Assembly (NCBI GenBank): GCA_963698885.1 | Contig: CAVOSJ010000002.1 | Location: forward strand, 1-64,000 | Reading direction: 5' to 3' | DNA from: JBARKJ01 sp963698885 | GTDB taxonomy: Bacteria; Nitrospirota; JACRHJ01 | Length of the DNA: 64,000 nucleotides | Shown here: in pieces, positions 15,906 through 24,592 of the stretch | Layout of the letters: the number at the start of each line of letters is the position of its first letter | How positions within the stretch are numbered: position 1 is the stretch's first letter | Notes under the pieces: generated by a model | Told to the model about the DNA's origin: nothing | The model's input: only the letters and a program-made list of their open reading frames with translations | Database searches by the model: none | Position numbers and translations under genes: made by a program

Positions 15906-17168
15906 ATGATGGGAAAAAATGAAAACGTGTTCTGGCACCAGGCGGACATCACCCGCGAGGACAGGGAGCGCGTAAACGGGCACAAGGGGGCCACGATATG
16001 GCTCACAGGGCTCTCCGCCGCCGGCAAGTCCACCATAGCCGTGCTGCTGGAGAAGAAGCTCTTCGAGCGCGGCTGCCATACGATAGTCCTTGACGGCGAC
16101 AACATCCGGCACGGGTTGAACAAGAACCTGGGCTTCGGCAAGGAGGACCGCGAGGAGAACATCCGCCGCATAGCCGAGCTTGCGAAACTCTTTACAAGCA
16201 AGGGCATCATAAATATCACCGCGTTTATCTCGCCCTACCGCTCCGACCGCGACCGAGCACGCTCCATCCAGAAGGACGGCGATTTCCTTGAGGTATTCGT
16301 GGACTGCCCCATAGGGGTATGCGAACAGAGGGACCCCAAAGGCCTTTACAAGAAGGCGCGCGCGGGAGAGGTGAAAGGCTTCACCGGCGTCGGCGACCCT
16401 TACGAAAAGCCCGCCTCCCCGGAGCTTGTCCTTGAGACGGGCAACCTTACCCCGCACCACTGCGTGGACAAGATAATAGCCTGCCTTGCCGAAAGGCATA
16501 TCATCCGCGCCCCGGAGAGGGATTTCATTACCGTGGTTTCCGGCCTTCCCAGGACCGGCACCTCCATGATGATGAAAATGCTGGAAGCGGGCGGGATGGG
16601 CGTCGTGGCCGATAACGTGCGGCAGGCGGATATCGGCAACCCGGAAGGGTACTATGAGTTTGAAAAGGTCAAGGAGATAAAAGAAGACATAAGCTGGCTC
16701 GCCGGGGCGCAGGGCAAGGTATTCAAAATGGTGTCCATGCTGCTCTACGACCTCCCAAAAGATTTTCACTTCAAGGTCGTGTTTATGGAGAGAGACTTAG
16801 ATGAAGTGCTAATCTCCCAGCGGAAGATGCTGGACATGATGGGGAAGACCGGCGGGAAGAGCGACGCCGAAACGAAAGCGATGTACGCGCGGCATATCGC
16901 GGGCATGAAGGAGTGGCTTGCCGGACAACCGAACTTCGATGTCCTGTACATGGACTATAACGAGCTTATCGCTTTCCCGCACGAGAACGCGAGGACGCTT
17001 GGCCGGTTCTTCGGCAACAGTCTGGACGCCGGGAAAATGGCCTCGGTTATCAAGCCGGAACTGTACAGGAACCGCGCGGGCGACCTTTTGGGCGCGGGCG
17101 TCGTCAAGGCGGAAGACTCCGAAGAGGAACTGGTAAAACAGAGGCTGAAGGACCTGGGCTATATCTAA
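15906..17168 (+). CDS. APS kinase - sulfotransferase fusion protein
   Basis: A 420-residue fusion. Residues about 1-200 form a complete adenylylsulfate kinase (CysC): P-loop GLSAAGKST near 35-43, DGDNIRHGLN, GFGKEDREENIRR, ISPYRSDR and FTGVGDPYE. It would make PAPS from APS and ATP. Residues about 207-420 resemble the sulfotransferase superfamily: a PAPS-loop-like SGLPRTGTSMM at the start of a strand, a downstream ERDLDEVLISQRKML segment like the 3'-phosphate binding region, and YNELIAFP. The protein could therefore make the sulfuryl donor and use it. The acceptor is unknown, but nearby galU and manC suggest an envelope polysaccharide. The alternative is a nucleotide-binding domain of other function. 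Confidence 0.8.
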   Translation: MMGKNENVFWHQADITREDRERVNGHKGATIWLTGLSAAGKSTIAVLLEKKLFERGCHTIVLDGDNIRHGLNKNLGFGKEDREENIRRIAELAKLFTSKGIINITAFISPYRSDRDRARSIQKDGDFLEVFVDCPIGVCEQRDPKGLYKKARAGEVKGFTGVGDPYEKPASPELVLETGNLTPHHCVDKIIACLAERHIIRAPERDFITVVSGLPRTGTSMMMKMLEAGGMGVVADNVRQADIGNPEGYYEFEKVKEIKEDISWLAGAQGKVFKMVSMLLYDLPKDFHFKVVFMERDLDEVLISQRKMLDMMGKTGGKSDAETKAMYARHIAGMKEWLAGQPNFDVLYMDYNELIAFPHENARTLGRFFGNSLDAGKMASVIKPELYRNRAGDLLGAGVVKAEDSEEELVKQRLKDLGYI

Positions 17169-17237
17169 GTAAAAAGACGCGCCGTCGGGGGGAATTTTTA
17201 TCCCGCCGGAGATTCAGGTAAAAGGAAGGGACATTAA

Positions 17238-18626
17238 ATGAAGGTCGGGATGGTAAGTCTCGGATGCCCGAAGAACCAGGTGGACGCCGAGGTGATGGCG
17301 GGCCTCATAAAGCAGGCGGGACACACGGTTACTTCCGACGAGCTTGAGGCGGAGGCGATAGTTGTCAATACATGCGCCTTCATAAAAGACGCCTCCGAGG
17401 AGTCGATAGAGACTATACTTGAAATCGCCTCTTTAAAGGACCGCGGAAAACTGAAATATCTGATCACCGCGGGATGCCTCGCCCAGCGTTATAAAGAGGG
17501 ACTCGTAAAGGAGCTCCCGGAGGTGGACGCGTATCTTGGAACGGGCGAGTTCGACAGGATTGCCGAGGTCCTCGAATCCCTGTCTAAAGGCAGAGGCGAG
17601 GACGAGAGATGCCGTACGATACCCGTTCCCAAAATTATATACAGCCATGACACCCCCCGCATCCGTTTCACCCCGAAGCACTGGAGCTATCTAAAAATCG
17701 CCGACGGCTGCGACAACCGCTGCACCTACTGCATCATACCGGCGCTTCGCGGAAATCTGCGGAGCCGCCCGATTAACTCCATCGTGGAGGAGGCGCGCAT
17801 CCTTTCCTCTCAGGGGGTAAAGGAGCTGTGCCTTATTGCCCAGGACATAACGGCCTACGGCGCCGAAACGAAATCGAAGAGGTCTATAACCAGCCTCTTG
17901 AAGGAGCTGGAGAAGGTCCGGGACCTGTCCTGGATAAGGCTTCTTTACGCGCATCCCGCGCACTTTTCGGATGAGCTTATAGAGTTTCTGGCCGAGAGCG
18001 AAAAGGTGGTGAAATACCTCGATATCCCCATCCAGCACGCGGATGACGACATACTCAAAAAAATGGGCAGGAAGGTGACCTCCGCCAAGGTTCTAAAGCT
18101 CATAGATCGCCTCCGGAAAGAAATACCTGGGTTAGCGCTAAGGACCTCGCTGATGGTGGGCTTCCCAGGCGAGACGAAGGAGAAATTTTTAAAACTCCTG
18201 AGGTTCGTCAAAGAGGTCGAGTTCGACCATGTTGGCGTATTCGGATATTCCGACGAAGAGTCCACGGCCTCGTCGAAGTTTCCGGGCAAGGTCAGCGAAG
18301 AGCTGACGCTGGAGCGGCGCGACCAGATAATGAAGGCCCAGAATAAAATCTCGCTCAAGAAGAATAAGGAGAGGGTGGGGAAGACCTATAAAGTGCTTGT
18401 GGACGGGCCTTCGGCGGAGACGGACCTGCTCCTTTCCGGCAGGGCTTATTTCCAGGCCCCGGAGATCGACGGCGTCGTTTATATCAACGACGGCACTCCC
18501 GCAGCCGGGGAATTCGCGGACGTCCTTATTACCGAGGCCCATCCGTACGACCTGGTGGGCACGGCGGATATCGGCGGGGAAAAAGCCGCGCCACGCAAAC
18601 ATAAAAAAAGGACGAATTCGCTTTAG
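17238..18626 (+). CDS. rimO: ribosomal protein S12 methylthiotransferase
   Basis: Radical-SAM enzyme that adds a methylthio group to an Asp of ribosomal protein S12. The 462 residues contain the N-terminal MTTase domain with cluster-binding Cys in SLGCPKNQVD, NTCAF and AGCLAQ. The radical-SAM motif CDNRCTYC lies at about 157-164, followed by a C-terminal TRAM domain. SLGCPKN and the short HADDDILKKMGR segment fit RimO rather than MiaB. GGAAGGG precedes the ATG. It is the last gene of the plus-strand housekeeping run. Confidence 0.93.
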   Translation: MKVGMVSLGCPKNQVDAEVMAGLIKQAGHTVTSDELEAEAIVVNTCAFIKDASEESIETILEIASLKDRGKLKYLITAGCLAQRYKEGLVKELPEVDAYLGTGEFDRIAEVLESLSKGRGEDERCRTIPVPKIIYSHDTPRIRFTPKHWSYLKIADGCDNRCTYCIIPALRGNLRSRPINSIVEEARILSSQGVKELCLIAQDITAYGAETKSKRSITSLLKELEKVRDLSWIRLLYAHPAHFSDELIEFLAESEKVVKYLDIPIQHADDDILKKMGRKVTSAKVLKLIDRLRKEIPGLALRTSLMVGFPGETKEKFLKLLRFVKEVEFDHVGVFGYSDEESTASSKFPGKVSEELTLERRDQIMKAQNKISLKKNKERVGKTYKVLVDGPSAETDLLLSGRAYFQAPEIDGVVYINDGTPAAGEFADVLITEAHPYDLVGTADIGGEKAAPRKHKKRTNSL

Positions 18627-18717
18627 CTTCGGGAGGGGGAGTATTCTCGGAGGAAAATTATCGTTGAACGAAAAACAGAACGGTCGTGCATAAAACGAAA
18701 TTGTGAATAATAATTTT

Positions 18718-18755
18718 TCGCAGAGAATGCTACCCCTCCTCTGCGGACGTAGCAT
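18718..18755 (+). ncRNA. candidate H-type pseudoknot in the rimO 3' region
   Basis: Two perfect 7-bp inverted repeats interleave. CGCAGAG (18719-18725) pairs with CTCTGCG (18739-18745). ATGCTAC (18727-18733) pairs with GTAGCAT (18749-18755). Loops would be 1, 5 and 3 nt. A terminator follows 12 bp later, so a short stable RNA or a structured 3' UTR is possible. No promoter of its own was identified. Confidence 0.35.
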
Positions 18756-18767
18756 GTATTAGAAATT

Positions 18768-18808
18768 AAAAAGCCCCGCGCCATTAGATTTAATGGGCGG
18801 GGCTTTTT
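18768..18808. terminator. bidirectional terminator between rimO and atpE
   Basis: AAAAAGCCCCGC pairs with GCGGGGCTTTTT, with an extended CCATTA/TAATGG inner stem. It has A and T tracts on both sides and so can serve the convergent rimO and atpE transcripts. Confidence 0.88.
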
Positions 18809-18828
18809 ATTTTCCTTGTTGCCGTGAA

Positions 18829-19182
18829 CTAGAATATTTTGTACGGGTTCACGAACAGCATGATGAGGACGACGACCAGGGCGTAAATGGCCAGGGACTC
18901 GATCATGGCGAGACCGATGATCATGGTGGTCATGATCTTGCCGGAGGCGCCGGGGTTCCTGGATATGCCCTCGACCGCGCCGTTGGCCGCGATGCCCTGA
19001 CCAATGCCGGTGCCGAGCGCCGCAAGGCCGATGCCAAGGCCGGAGCCGAGCGCCACATAAGCGTATATGCTCTTGGTGTCGCCGGTTGCCGCCGCAGCTG
19101 CCGCTTCCTGAGCCATTGCCACGGGGGCCGAAAGGGCTACCGCGATAAGGCTGAACAGCATGAAGAAAAATGTCTTTTTCAT
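18829..19182 (-). CDS. atpE: F0F1 ATP synthase subunit c, with N-terminal signal sequence
   Basis: Forms the rotating membrane ring of ATP synthase. The 117 residues are longer than the usual 75-90 because a signal-peptide-like segment (about 1-24, ending VAMAQ) precedes an Ala-rich linker. Then come the two classic helices: the Gly-rich GSGLGIGLAALGTGIGQG, the RNP loop, and the ion-binding helix with Glu95. Around the site Gln62, Glu95, Ser96 and Tyr100 are present. This resembles Na+-binding rings, but the Thr after Ser is Leu and the helix-1 Pro is Thr, so ion choice is open. AGGAGG precedes the ATG. A repeat element separates it from atpB. Confidence 0.93.
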   Translation of the reverse strand: MKKTFFFMLFSLIAVALSAPVAMAQEAAAAAATGDTKSIYAYVALGSGLGIGLAALGTGIGQGIAANGAVEGISRNPGASGKIMTTMIIGLAMIESLAIYALVVVLIMLFVNPYKIF

Positions 19183-19220
19183 AATTTGATTATTCCTCCT
19201 TTCCCATTTGATGGAACTTT

Positions 19221-19325
19221 AAACCGTTACCTTTTTTGTAAAAAGGTAACGCCAAAAACTTTTGGACTAAATTCCGCTTTTCTTTGTGTTACTTTCTTTT
19301 CACGTGAAAAGAAAGTAACGGTTTT
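19221..19325 (+). repeat. interspersed double-hairpin repeat, copy B
   Basis: The first stem is GTTACCTTTTT/AAAAAGGTAAC at 19226-19250. The second is GTTACTTTCTTTT/AAAAGAAAGTAAC around CACGTG at 19288-19319. A spacer containing GCCAAAAACTTTTGGAC joins them. It lies inside the atpB-atpE operon, between the atpB stop and the atpE ribosome binding site. Confidence 0.85.
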
Positions 19326-19329
19326 ATCT

Positions 19330-20007
19330 CTAATGCGCCTCTTCCATGGCTCCGGAGATATACAGCATAGTAAGTAGGACGAACACGAACGTCTGGACGA
19401 AGCTGGTGAATACCGCAAGCCCGAGCATCACAGCGGGGATGGCCAGCGGCACCAGCATGAAGAGTATCAGCACGACCAGGTCCTCGCCCTTGATATTCCC
19501 GAACAGACGAAGCGAGAGCGATACCGGACGGGCTATGTGTCCGATTACCTCTATAAAGAACATCATCGGCGCGAGCCACAGGACAGGCCCCATGAAATGC
19601 TTTATGTAATGGAAGCCGTGCTTCCTGAGGCCGACAATATGGGTGGAGGCAAATACGGTGATTGCGCAGGCCGCGGTGGTGTTAAGGTTTGCGGTCGGAG
19701 ACTCGAACCCGGGGATTACGCCCAGGAGGTTACTGAGCAGGATGAAGAACGCCGCCGTCCCGATTAGCGGGAAATAGTCCATCCCGTGCGGACCCATGGT
19801 GGTGACGGTGAAGTCGCGAAGCCCGCCGACGAACGCTTCTATCAAGTTCTGAAGTCCGCCCGGCACCGGCTTCAAGCTGCTCCTTACCGCCACGCCCGCG
19901 ACGATGAGTATCGCCATTACAAGCCAGGTATAGACAATGAAACCGGGCACCTGCCATGACCCCAGGGTCATCCCGTGTATGAAAAGCGGCGCTTCTTTCA
20001 TATTCAC
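19330..20007 (-). CDS. atpB: F0F1 ATP synthase subunit a
   Basis: Stator membrane subunit holding the ion half-channels. The 225 residues carry five or six hydrophobic helices. The essential Arg lies in SLSLRLFGNI and is followed by a conserved helix with GEDL. The C-terminal helix has TFVFVLLTMLYISGA. Upstream there is no atpI/atpZ, and no F1 or b-subunit gene is in the window. The a-c pair is therefore separated from the rest of the synthase, as in several deltaproteobacteria. A TATAAT and GAGGTG lie just upstream of the start. Confidence 0.93.
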   Translation of the reverse strand: MNMKEAPLFIHGMTLGSWQVPGFIVYTWLVMAILIVAGVAVRSSLKPVPGGLQNLIEAFVGGLRDFTVTTMGPHGMDYFPLIGTAAFFILLSNLLGVIPGFESPTANLNTTAACAITVFASTHIVGLRKHGFHYIKHFMGPVLWLAPMMFFIEVIGHIARPVSLSLRLFGNIKGEDLVVLILFMLVPLAIPAVMLGLAVFTSFVQTFVFVLLTMLYISGAMEEAH

Positions 20008-20132
20008 CTCTATATTATAAGGATTTTGATTACCGCAAGATGTTATATCAACCCGCCTTTTTCTGTCAAGGTATTTCCGTATAAAATTTTTTTATAATAA
20101 CCTAAGGAAAAATAAAGGGTTCGATGATTTTA

Positions 20133-20161
20133 TTTACAATCATTTTTCAAGATGTTATAAT
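20133..20161 (+). promoter_or_regulatory. promoter of the chemosensory cluster
   Basis: TTTACA (20133-20138) and TATAAT (20156-20161) with the ideal 17-bp spacing, 33 bp before the first ATG of the cluster. Confidence 0.65.
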
Positions 20162-20189
20162 CCCCACACTCCGAAATCCGAAATGGGGA
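20161..20189 (+). promoter_or_regulatory. hairpin covering the ribosome binding site of the first cluster gene
   Basis: TCCCCA (20161-20166) can pair with TGGGGA (20184-20189), which contains the only purine-rich ribosome binding site before the ATG at 20194. Because the predicted transcript starts near 20168, the left arm may lie at or just before +1, so folding in RNA is uncertain. Confidence 0.25.
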
Positions 20190-20193
20190 CAAG

Positions 20194-21390
20194 ATGAGCC
20201 TGGTTGGACGCCTGGAGGACCTGGCACTTTCAGATATCTTCCAGATTATAAGCCTTAGCAAGAAGACCGGGACCCTTATCCTGAAGAATAAGGCCAAAGG
20301 TTCCGCTGTGGTCGTTTTCAGGAACGGGCAGATAGTCCAGGCGGCTACGGATAACCTCCGCGATACGCTTGGGAATATCCTTATATCAAAAGGGTCCGTC
20401 TCCGAAAACGACCTGACGCGCGCGCTCGAAACCCAGAAGAGGATTAAAGGCACGAAACGCCTGGGCCAGATAATGGTCGAGATGGGGGCCATATCCCAGG
20501 AAGTGCTCGAAGAGACTATCCGGGGCCAGATAGAGAACATGATCTACTCGCTCCTGGCGTGGGAAGAAGGCTTCTTCAATTTCGACCTGGGCGACATTAC
20601 CCCCTCGGACAAAATAGAGGTGGTGACCCACGAGTTTCTGCTGAAGGCCGGCCTCAACCCGGAATATCTCCTGATGGAGAGCGCCCGGGTGATGGACGAG
20701 AAGAAGCGGGATAAGAAGACAACGCCAGCTCCGCCCGCGCCCGCGCCGAAGACCAAACAAAAGGTCTCGGAGTTCGCGGAGTTCCTGCAGGAGCAGGGTG
20801 TCGCCCCGCAAGCCGAGCCTTCGCTGGAGGAGAGAGCGGCGGCGGACCGCGGTAAAGATTTAAACACGCTTAAGTCGATGTTCGAGGAGCTGAGGTTCCC
20901 TTCGGCGACGGCGGAGATAACGCTCCTGGTCCTCCGGTACGCGAGCGAGGTGGTGAACCGGGCGGTGCTGTTCATGGTGACCAGGGACGAAGTCAGGGGC
21001 CTTGGACAGTTCGGCATCGAGTACAAGGACGAGTCCCCGGACAAGCGCGTAAGGGATATAAAGGTCCCGACAAAAGAGGCGTCCATCTTCTCCGAAGTCA
21101 TACGCGACAAGCGGGTGAAGATAAGCGGCTTCTCGGACAGCGCCTGGGACATATACATGATAAAGGAACTGGGGGGCAGGGAACCGAAAGAATTTTTTCT
21201 GGTGCCGGTGATAAGCAACGGCAGGGTGGCCGCCATCCTCTACGGCGACAACCTCCCCGAAGACAAGGCCATCCCGAATATCGCGGGCCTCGAAATATTC
21301 ATGCACCAGGCGGGCCTGGCAATGGAGAAAGCGCTACTCGAACGAAAGATTTCCGACCTCGAAAAACAGCTGGCAAAGGGAAACAGCTAA
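20194..21390 (+). CDS. DUF4388 (PATAN) protein with C-terminal GAF-like domain
   Basis: A 398-residue first gene of the chemosensory cluster. The N-terminal PATAN/DUF4388 domain (about 1-150) shows LVGRLEDLALSDIFQ, the GTLILKNKAKG strand and RNGQIVQA. A Pro/Ala-rich linker (about 170-195) leads to a C-terminal alpha/beta domain (about 220-385), with FLVPVISNGRVAAILYGD strands resembling GAF folds. It ends in a short coiled coil. No catalytic residues are visible. It probably acts as an adaptor or small-molecule sensor for the array. The cheY gene follows after 5 bp. Confidence 0.8.
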   Translation: MSLVGRLEDLALSDIFQIISLSKKTGTLILKNKAKGSAVVVFRNGQIVQAATDNLRDTLGNILISKGSVSENDLTRALETQKRIKGTKRLGQIMVEMGAISQEVLEETIRGQIENMIYSLLAWEEGFFNFDLGDITPSDKIEVVTHEFLLKAGLNPEYLLMESARVMDEKKRDKKTTPAPPAPAPKTKQKVSEFAEFLQEQGVAPQAEPSLEERAAADRGKDLNTLKSMFEELRFPSATAEITLLVLRYASEVVNRAVLFMVTRDEVRGLGQFGIEYKDESPDKRVRDIKVPTKEASIFSEVIRDKRVKISGFSDSAWDIYMIKELGGREPKEFFLVPVISNGRVAAILYGDNLPEDKAIPNIAGLEIFMHQAGLAMEKALLERKISDLEKQLAKGNS

Positions 21391-21395
21391 AGCCT

Positions 21396-21764
21396 ATGGC
21401 CTATTCAGTCCTGATAGTCGAAGATTCGAAAGCCATGAGGGGGCTTATCCGGGCCACCGTCGAGCAGATGCCAGGCTTTTCCACCTTCGAGGCCGCGAGC
21501 GGATTCGACGCGCTGAAGGTACTGCCCGCGCGCAAGTACGACCTTATAATCACCGACATAAACATGCCGGACATAAACGGCCTGGAGCTGATCAGCTTCG
21601 TCAAGGGCCATCCGCAGTATAAAGAAATACCCCTTATAATAGTCAGCACGGAGAGAAGCGACGAGGACAGGGAACGCGGCTTAAGCCTCGGCGCATCGGG
21701 ATATATCGTAAAGCCTTTCAAAGGGAACGAGCTGCAGGAACTCGTAAGGAAAGTCCTTGAATAA
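21396..21764 (+). CDS. CheY-like single-domain response regulator
   Basis: A 122-residue receiver domain without output domain. Acidic pocket Glu9-Asp10, phospho-acceptor Asp54 (TDINMP), the conserved Thr replaced by Ser in IVSTER, and Lys in VKPF are all present. It probably carries the CheA signal to a target such as a motor, pilus machinery or electron-transfer component. It lies immediately before cheA. Confidence 0.9.
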   Translation: MAYSVLIVEDSKAMRGLIRATVEQMPGFSTFEAASGFDALKVLPARKYDLIITDINMPDINGLELISFVKGHPQYKEIPLIIVSTERSDEDRERGLSLGASGYIVKPFKGNELQELVRKVLE

Positions 21765-21795
21765 ACCCCCCGCAGGGGGTTCTGGAGAGAGCACT

Positions 21796-23778
21796 ATGAC
21801 AGGGAAAGACGAGAGGTCCAGGGGAGAGTTCCTGGCCGAGACCGAGGATATCCTCGAAGACTTAGGCCAGCATTTGACCCGCATGGACGGCATGACTCAG
21901 TCCGGCCGGATAGACCCGGACGTCGTGAACGCCATCTTCCGCGGCGTCCATTCCCTGAAAGGCCTCTCCGGCATGTTCGGATTCGAAGGAGTCTCCCAGC
22001 TCTCCCACAAGCTCGAATCGCTCCTTGACGCCCTCCGGCTGGGCAAGGTCGAAATTTCCCATGAAGTCACTTCCGTGATATTCGCGGCGCTGGACAGGCT
22101 GAAAGTCCTCTCCGAGGAAATAAGCCGCGGCGGCATCGAAAGCTCGGACTATGCCGACATATCCTCTATGATCGAGGACTCGCTGTCCAGAGGCCGCGGC
22201 CGGGACGCAAAAGACATAATCGACGAGATAGAGATAGACGCCTCGATTGTGAAGGTCCTGACCGAATACGAGGAGCACCGCCTCCGCGAGAACGTGAAGG
22301 CGAAGAACTCGATATATCTGGTTACCGCCCGGTTCGACATGTCGAGCTTCGACCGTGACCTGACCTCGCTGAACGACCGGCTGAAGGTGATGGGCGAGAT
22401 AATCAGCACGCTTCCCTCCACCGGGACGGGCCCGGAGATGGGCATAGAGTTCAACATAGTGGTGGGTACGAAGGAACCGATGGAGAAGTTCGTCCGGGAG
22501 GTATCCGGGCCGGACGTAGAAGTCTCGGTAATAAAATACAAGGCGGTCCAGAGGAAGGCGGAATTGGAAACGCAGACCCTGCGGAGTTTCTCCAAAACCA
22601 TCCGCGTGGACATTGCCCGTCTCGACCGTATAATGAACATAGTGGGAGAGCTGGTGCTGTCCAAGAACGTGATCGCCCGGCTGAGCAAGGACTTAAGGGC
22701 CATCCAGGGCTTTCAGGGCCTGGCGGTGGACCTTTCCAAGGCGTCGCGCCTTCTGGAGAGGAAGCTCACGGAGCTGCAGGAGGGGGTTATCGAGGTCCGG
22801 ATGGTCCCCATCGGGCAGATATTCACCAGGCTGTCTCAGGCGGTAAGGAAATATGCGATGGACGCGGGCAAGGACATAGACATGGAGATGCTGGGCGAGG
22901 ACACCGAGCTTGACAAGCTGGTGGTGGAAGAGATCTCCGACCCGCTCATGCACCTGATAAGGAACTCCATAGACCACGGCATAGAGCCGGCCCAGGAACG
23001 GGCCAGGCGGGGAAAGCCCGCGCGCGGCAAGATACGCTTAAACGCCTACCCGAAAGGGAACAGGGTCGCCATATCCGTGGAGGACGACGGCGGCGGGATA
23101 GACCCGGAGAGGCTATGGCGCAAGGCGGTGGAAAAAGACCTGGTGGACTCCTCCCTGACGCTGAACCGGCGGGAGATGCTGGACCTCATATTCCTGCCCG
23201 GGTTTTCCACGAAGGAGCAGGTAAGCGAGGTCTCCGGCCGCGGGGTGGGGATGGACGTGGTAAGGAGAAACGTCGCGAAGCTGTCCGGCACCATAGACAT
23301 AGATACCGCAATAGGCAGGGGGACCAACATCACCCTTACCCTGCCCATCACGCTCGCGATAATAAAGGGGCTGATGGTGGAAGCGGGCGGCGAGAAGTTC
23401 GCCATGCCGCTGTCCGCCGTATCGGAGACGCTGATGATTGAGCCGGACAAGGTGGACAGCGTGGAGCGGCGCGAGGTAATCACGCTTCGCGGGGAGACCC
23501 TGCCGCTTTTGAGGCTGGATGAAATTTTCGGCCTGCCCAGGAAGGGCGGCCAGGAGTTTATATATGTCGTCGTGGCGGGCCTGGCCGAGAGCAGGCTCGG
23601 CTTCGTGGTGGACAGGCTCCTGGGCCAGCAGGAAATGGTAATAAAGAGCCTGGGAGAAAAGCTGAAGGATATACACGGCATTGCCGGGGCGACGGAACTG
23701 GGGGATAACGAGGTGGTGCTGATACTGGACCTGGAGTCCCTGATCAGCGAATCGACCAGGAAAAGGCAGACGGTGTAG
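21796..23778 (+). CDS. cheA: chemotaxis histidine kinase CheA
   Basis: Central kinase of the chemosensory array. In order it has an Hpt domain with His52 in VHSLKG, a P2-like region, a dimerisation domain starting near SFSKTIRVDIARLD, the ATPase with LIRNSIDHGIE (N box), DDGGGI and GRGVGMDVV (G boxes), and a C-terminal CheW-like domain. I prefer ATG 21796, which has GGAGAG seven bases upstream and gives 660 residues. An ATG at 21757 overlaps cheY and adds 13 residues. There is no receiver domain, so it is not a hybrid kinase. Confidence 0.94.
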   Translation: MTGKDERSRGEFLAETEDILEDLGQHLTRMDGMTQSGRIDPDVVNAIFRGVHSLKGLSGMFGFEGVSQLSHKLESLLDALRLGKVEISHEVTSVIFAALDRLKVLSEEISRGGIESSDYADISSMIEDSLSRGRGRDAKDIIDEIEIDASIVKVLTEYEEHRLRENVKAKNSIYLVTARFDMSSFDRDLTSLNDRLKVMGEIISTLPSTGTGPEMGIEFNIVVGTKEPMEKFVREVSGPDVEVSVIKYKAVQRKAELETQTLRSFSKTIRVDIARLDRIMNIVGELVLSKNVIARLSKDLRAIQGFQGLAVDLSKASRLLERKLTELQEGVIEVRMVPIGQIFTRLSQAVRKYAMDAGKDIDMEMLGEDTELDKLVVEEISDPLMHLIRNSIDHGIEPAQERARRGKPARGKIRLNAYPKGNRVAISVEDDGGGIDPERLWRKAVEKDLVDSSLTLNRREMLDLIFLPGFSTKEQVSEVSGRGVGMDVVRRNVAKLSGTIDIDTAIGRGTNITLTLPITLAIIKGLMVEAGGEKFAMPLSAVSETLMIEPDKVDSVERREVITLRGETLPLLRLDEIFGLPRKGGQEFIYVVVAGLAESRLGFVVDRLLGQQEMVIKSLGEKLKDIHGIAGATELGDNEVVLILDLESLISESTRKRQTV

Positions 23779-23784
23779 GAAACC

Positions 23785-24591
23785 ATGTACGAAGAATTCT
23801 ACGGACTTAAAACAAGGTGCTTCTCAAAGACTCCGGACCCGGCGTTTTTATACATGAGCCGGTCGCACGCGGAGGCGCTGGCCCGGCTCCAGTACGCCGT
23901 GGAGGAACGGGAATTCGCGCTCTTGACGGGAGAAGTAGGTTCCGGCAAGACCACCCTTACCCGCGCCCTTATCGACTCCCTGGAAGACTCAAACAAACCG
24001 GTCCTTATAACGAACCCGCGGCTCTCCCCGGCGCAGTTCCTCCGGGCCCTTGCGAAGAAGCTCGGGGTGGAGAAGCCGAAGCACTACAAGGCGGACCTGG
24101 TCGAACAGATAAACGACTGTCTGTACGAGTTCCATGAAAAAGGGATTTCTCCCGTGGTAATCATAGACGAGGCGCAGTTAATACCGGGTAAAGACACCTT
24201 TGAGGAAATAAGGCTTCTGACCAACTACCAGTTGGACGACATGAACCTGCTGTCGCTTCTGCTGGTGGGCCAGACGGAGCTTAGGGACAGGCTTAAACGC
24301 CCGGCATACAAGGCGCTCAGGCAGAGGATAGGCATCTCGTATCACCTCCCGCCCCTTACGAAAGAAGAGACGGAAATTTACGTGAGGCACCGCCTTATGG
24401 TGGCGGGAAGGGATGAGAAACTTTTTGGTGAAGACGCAATCGAGCTGATGCACGCTCATTCCGGAGGCGTGCCGAGACTTATAAACACCATAGCCACGGG
24501 CGCGCTCCTTACCGGTTTCGGCGCCGGGGAGGCCTTTGTCGGCGCGGGCATTATCGAAGACGTTATCAAAGACCTGGGATTTTTAGACTAA
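23785..24591 (+). CDS. ExeA/GspA-like AAA ATPase
   Basis: A 268-residue cytoplasmic ATPase that opens with the typical YEEFYGLKTRCFSKTPDP segment of ExeA/MshM-like proteins. It has Walker A GEVGSGKTT, Walker B VVIIDEAQ and the sensor region LLVGQTELRDRL. Family members help assemble secretins or type IV pilus and secretion machinery across the envelope. This one lacks the peptidoglycan-binding C-terminal part of GspA. Its position between cheA and cheW, with a 1-bp gap to the next gene, suggests it localises or remodels the array or its target machine. Confidence 0.85.
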   Translation: MYEEFYGLKTRCFSKTPDPAFLYMSRSHAEALARLQYAVEEREFALLTGEVGSGKTTLTRALIDSLEDSNKPVLITNPRLSPAQFLRALAKKLGVEKPKHYKADLVEQINDCLYEFHEKGISPVVIIDEAQLIPGKDTFEEIRLLTNYQLDDMNLLSLLLVGQTELRDRLKRPAYKALRQRIGISYHLPPLTKEETEIYVRHRLMVAGRDEKLFGEDAIELMHAHSGGVPRLINTIATGALLTGFGAGEAFVGAGIIEDVIKDLGFLD

Positions 24592-24592
24592 G

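Noticed and set aside
14996..16769. Long open frames on the minus strand (about 400 and 340 codons) opposite manC and the APS-kinase fusion
   Set aside because: They mirror well-conserved plus-strand genes, have low-complexity composition and no ribosome binding sites. They are typical antisense shadows in GC-rich DNA.
18627..18828. tRNA or rRNA gene in the intergenic regions, including rimO-atpE
   Set aside because: No cloverleaf with a T-arm GTTC block or acceptor pairing was found. The structure at 18718-18755 is not tRNA-like.
20161..20193. A known riboswitch before the chemosensory cluster
   Set aside because: The predicted leader is only about 26 nt, too short for any known aptamer; at most a small ribosome-site hairpin is possible.
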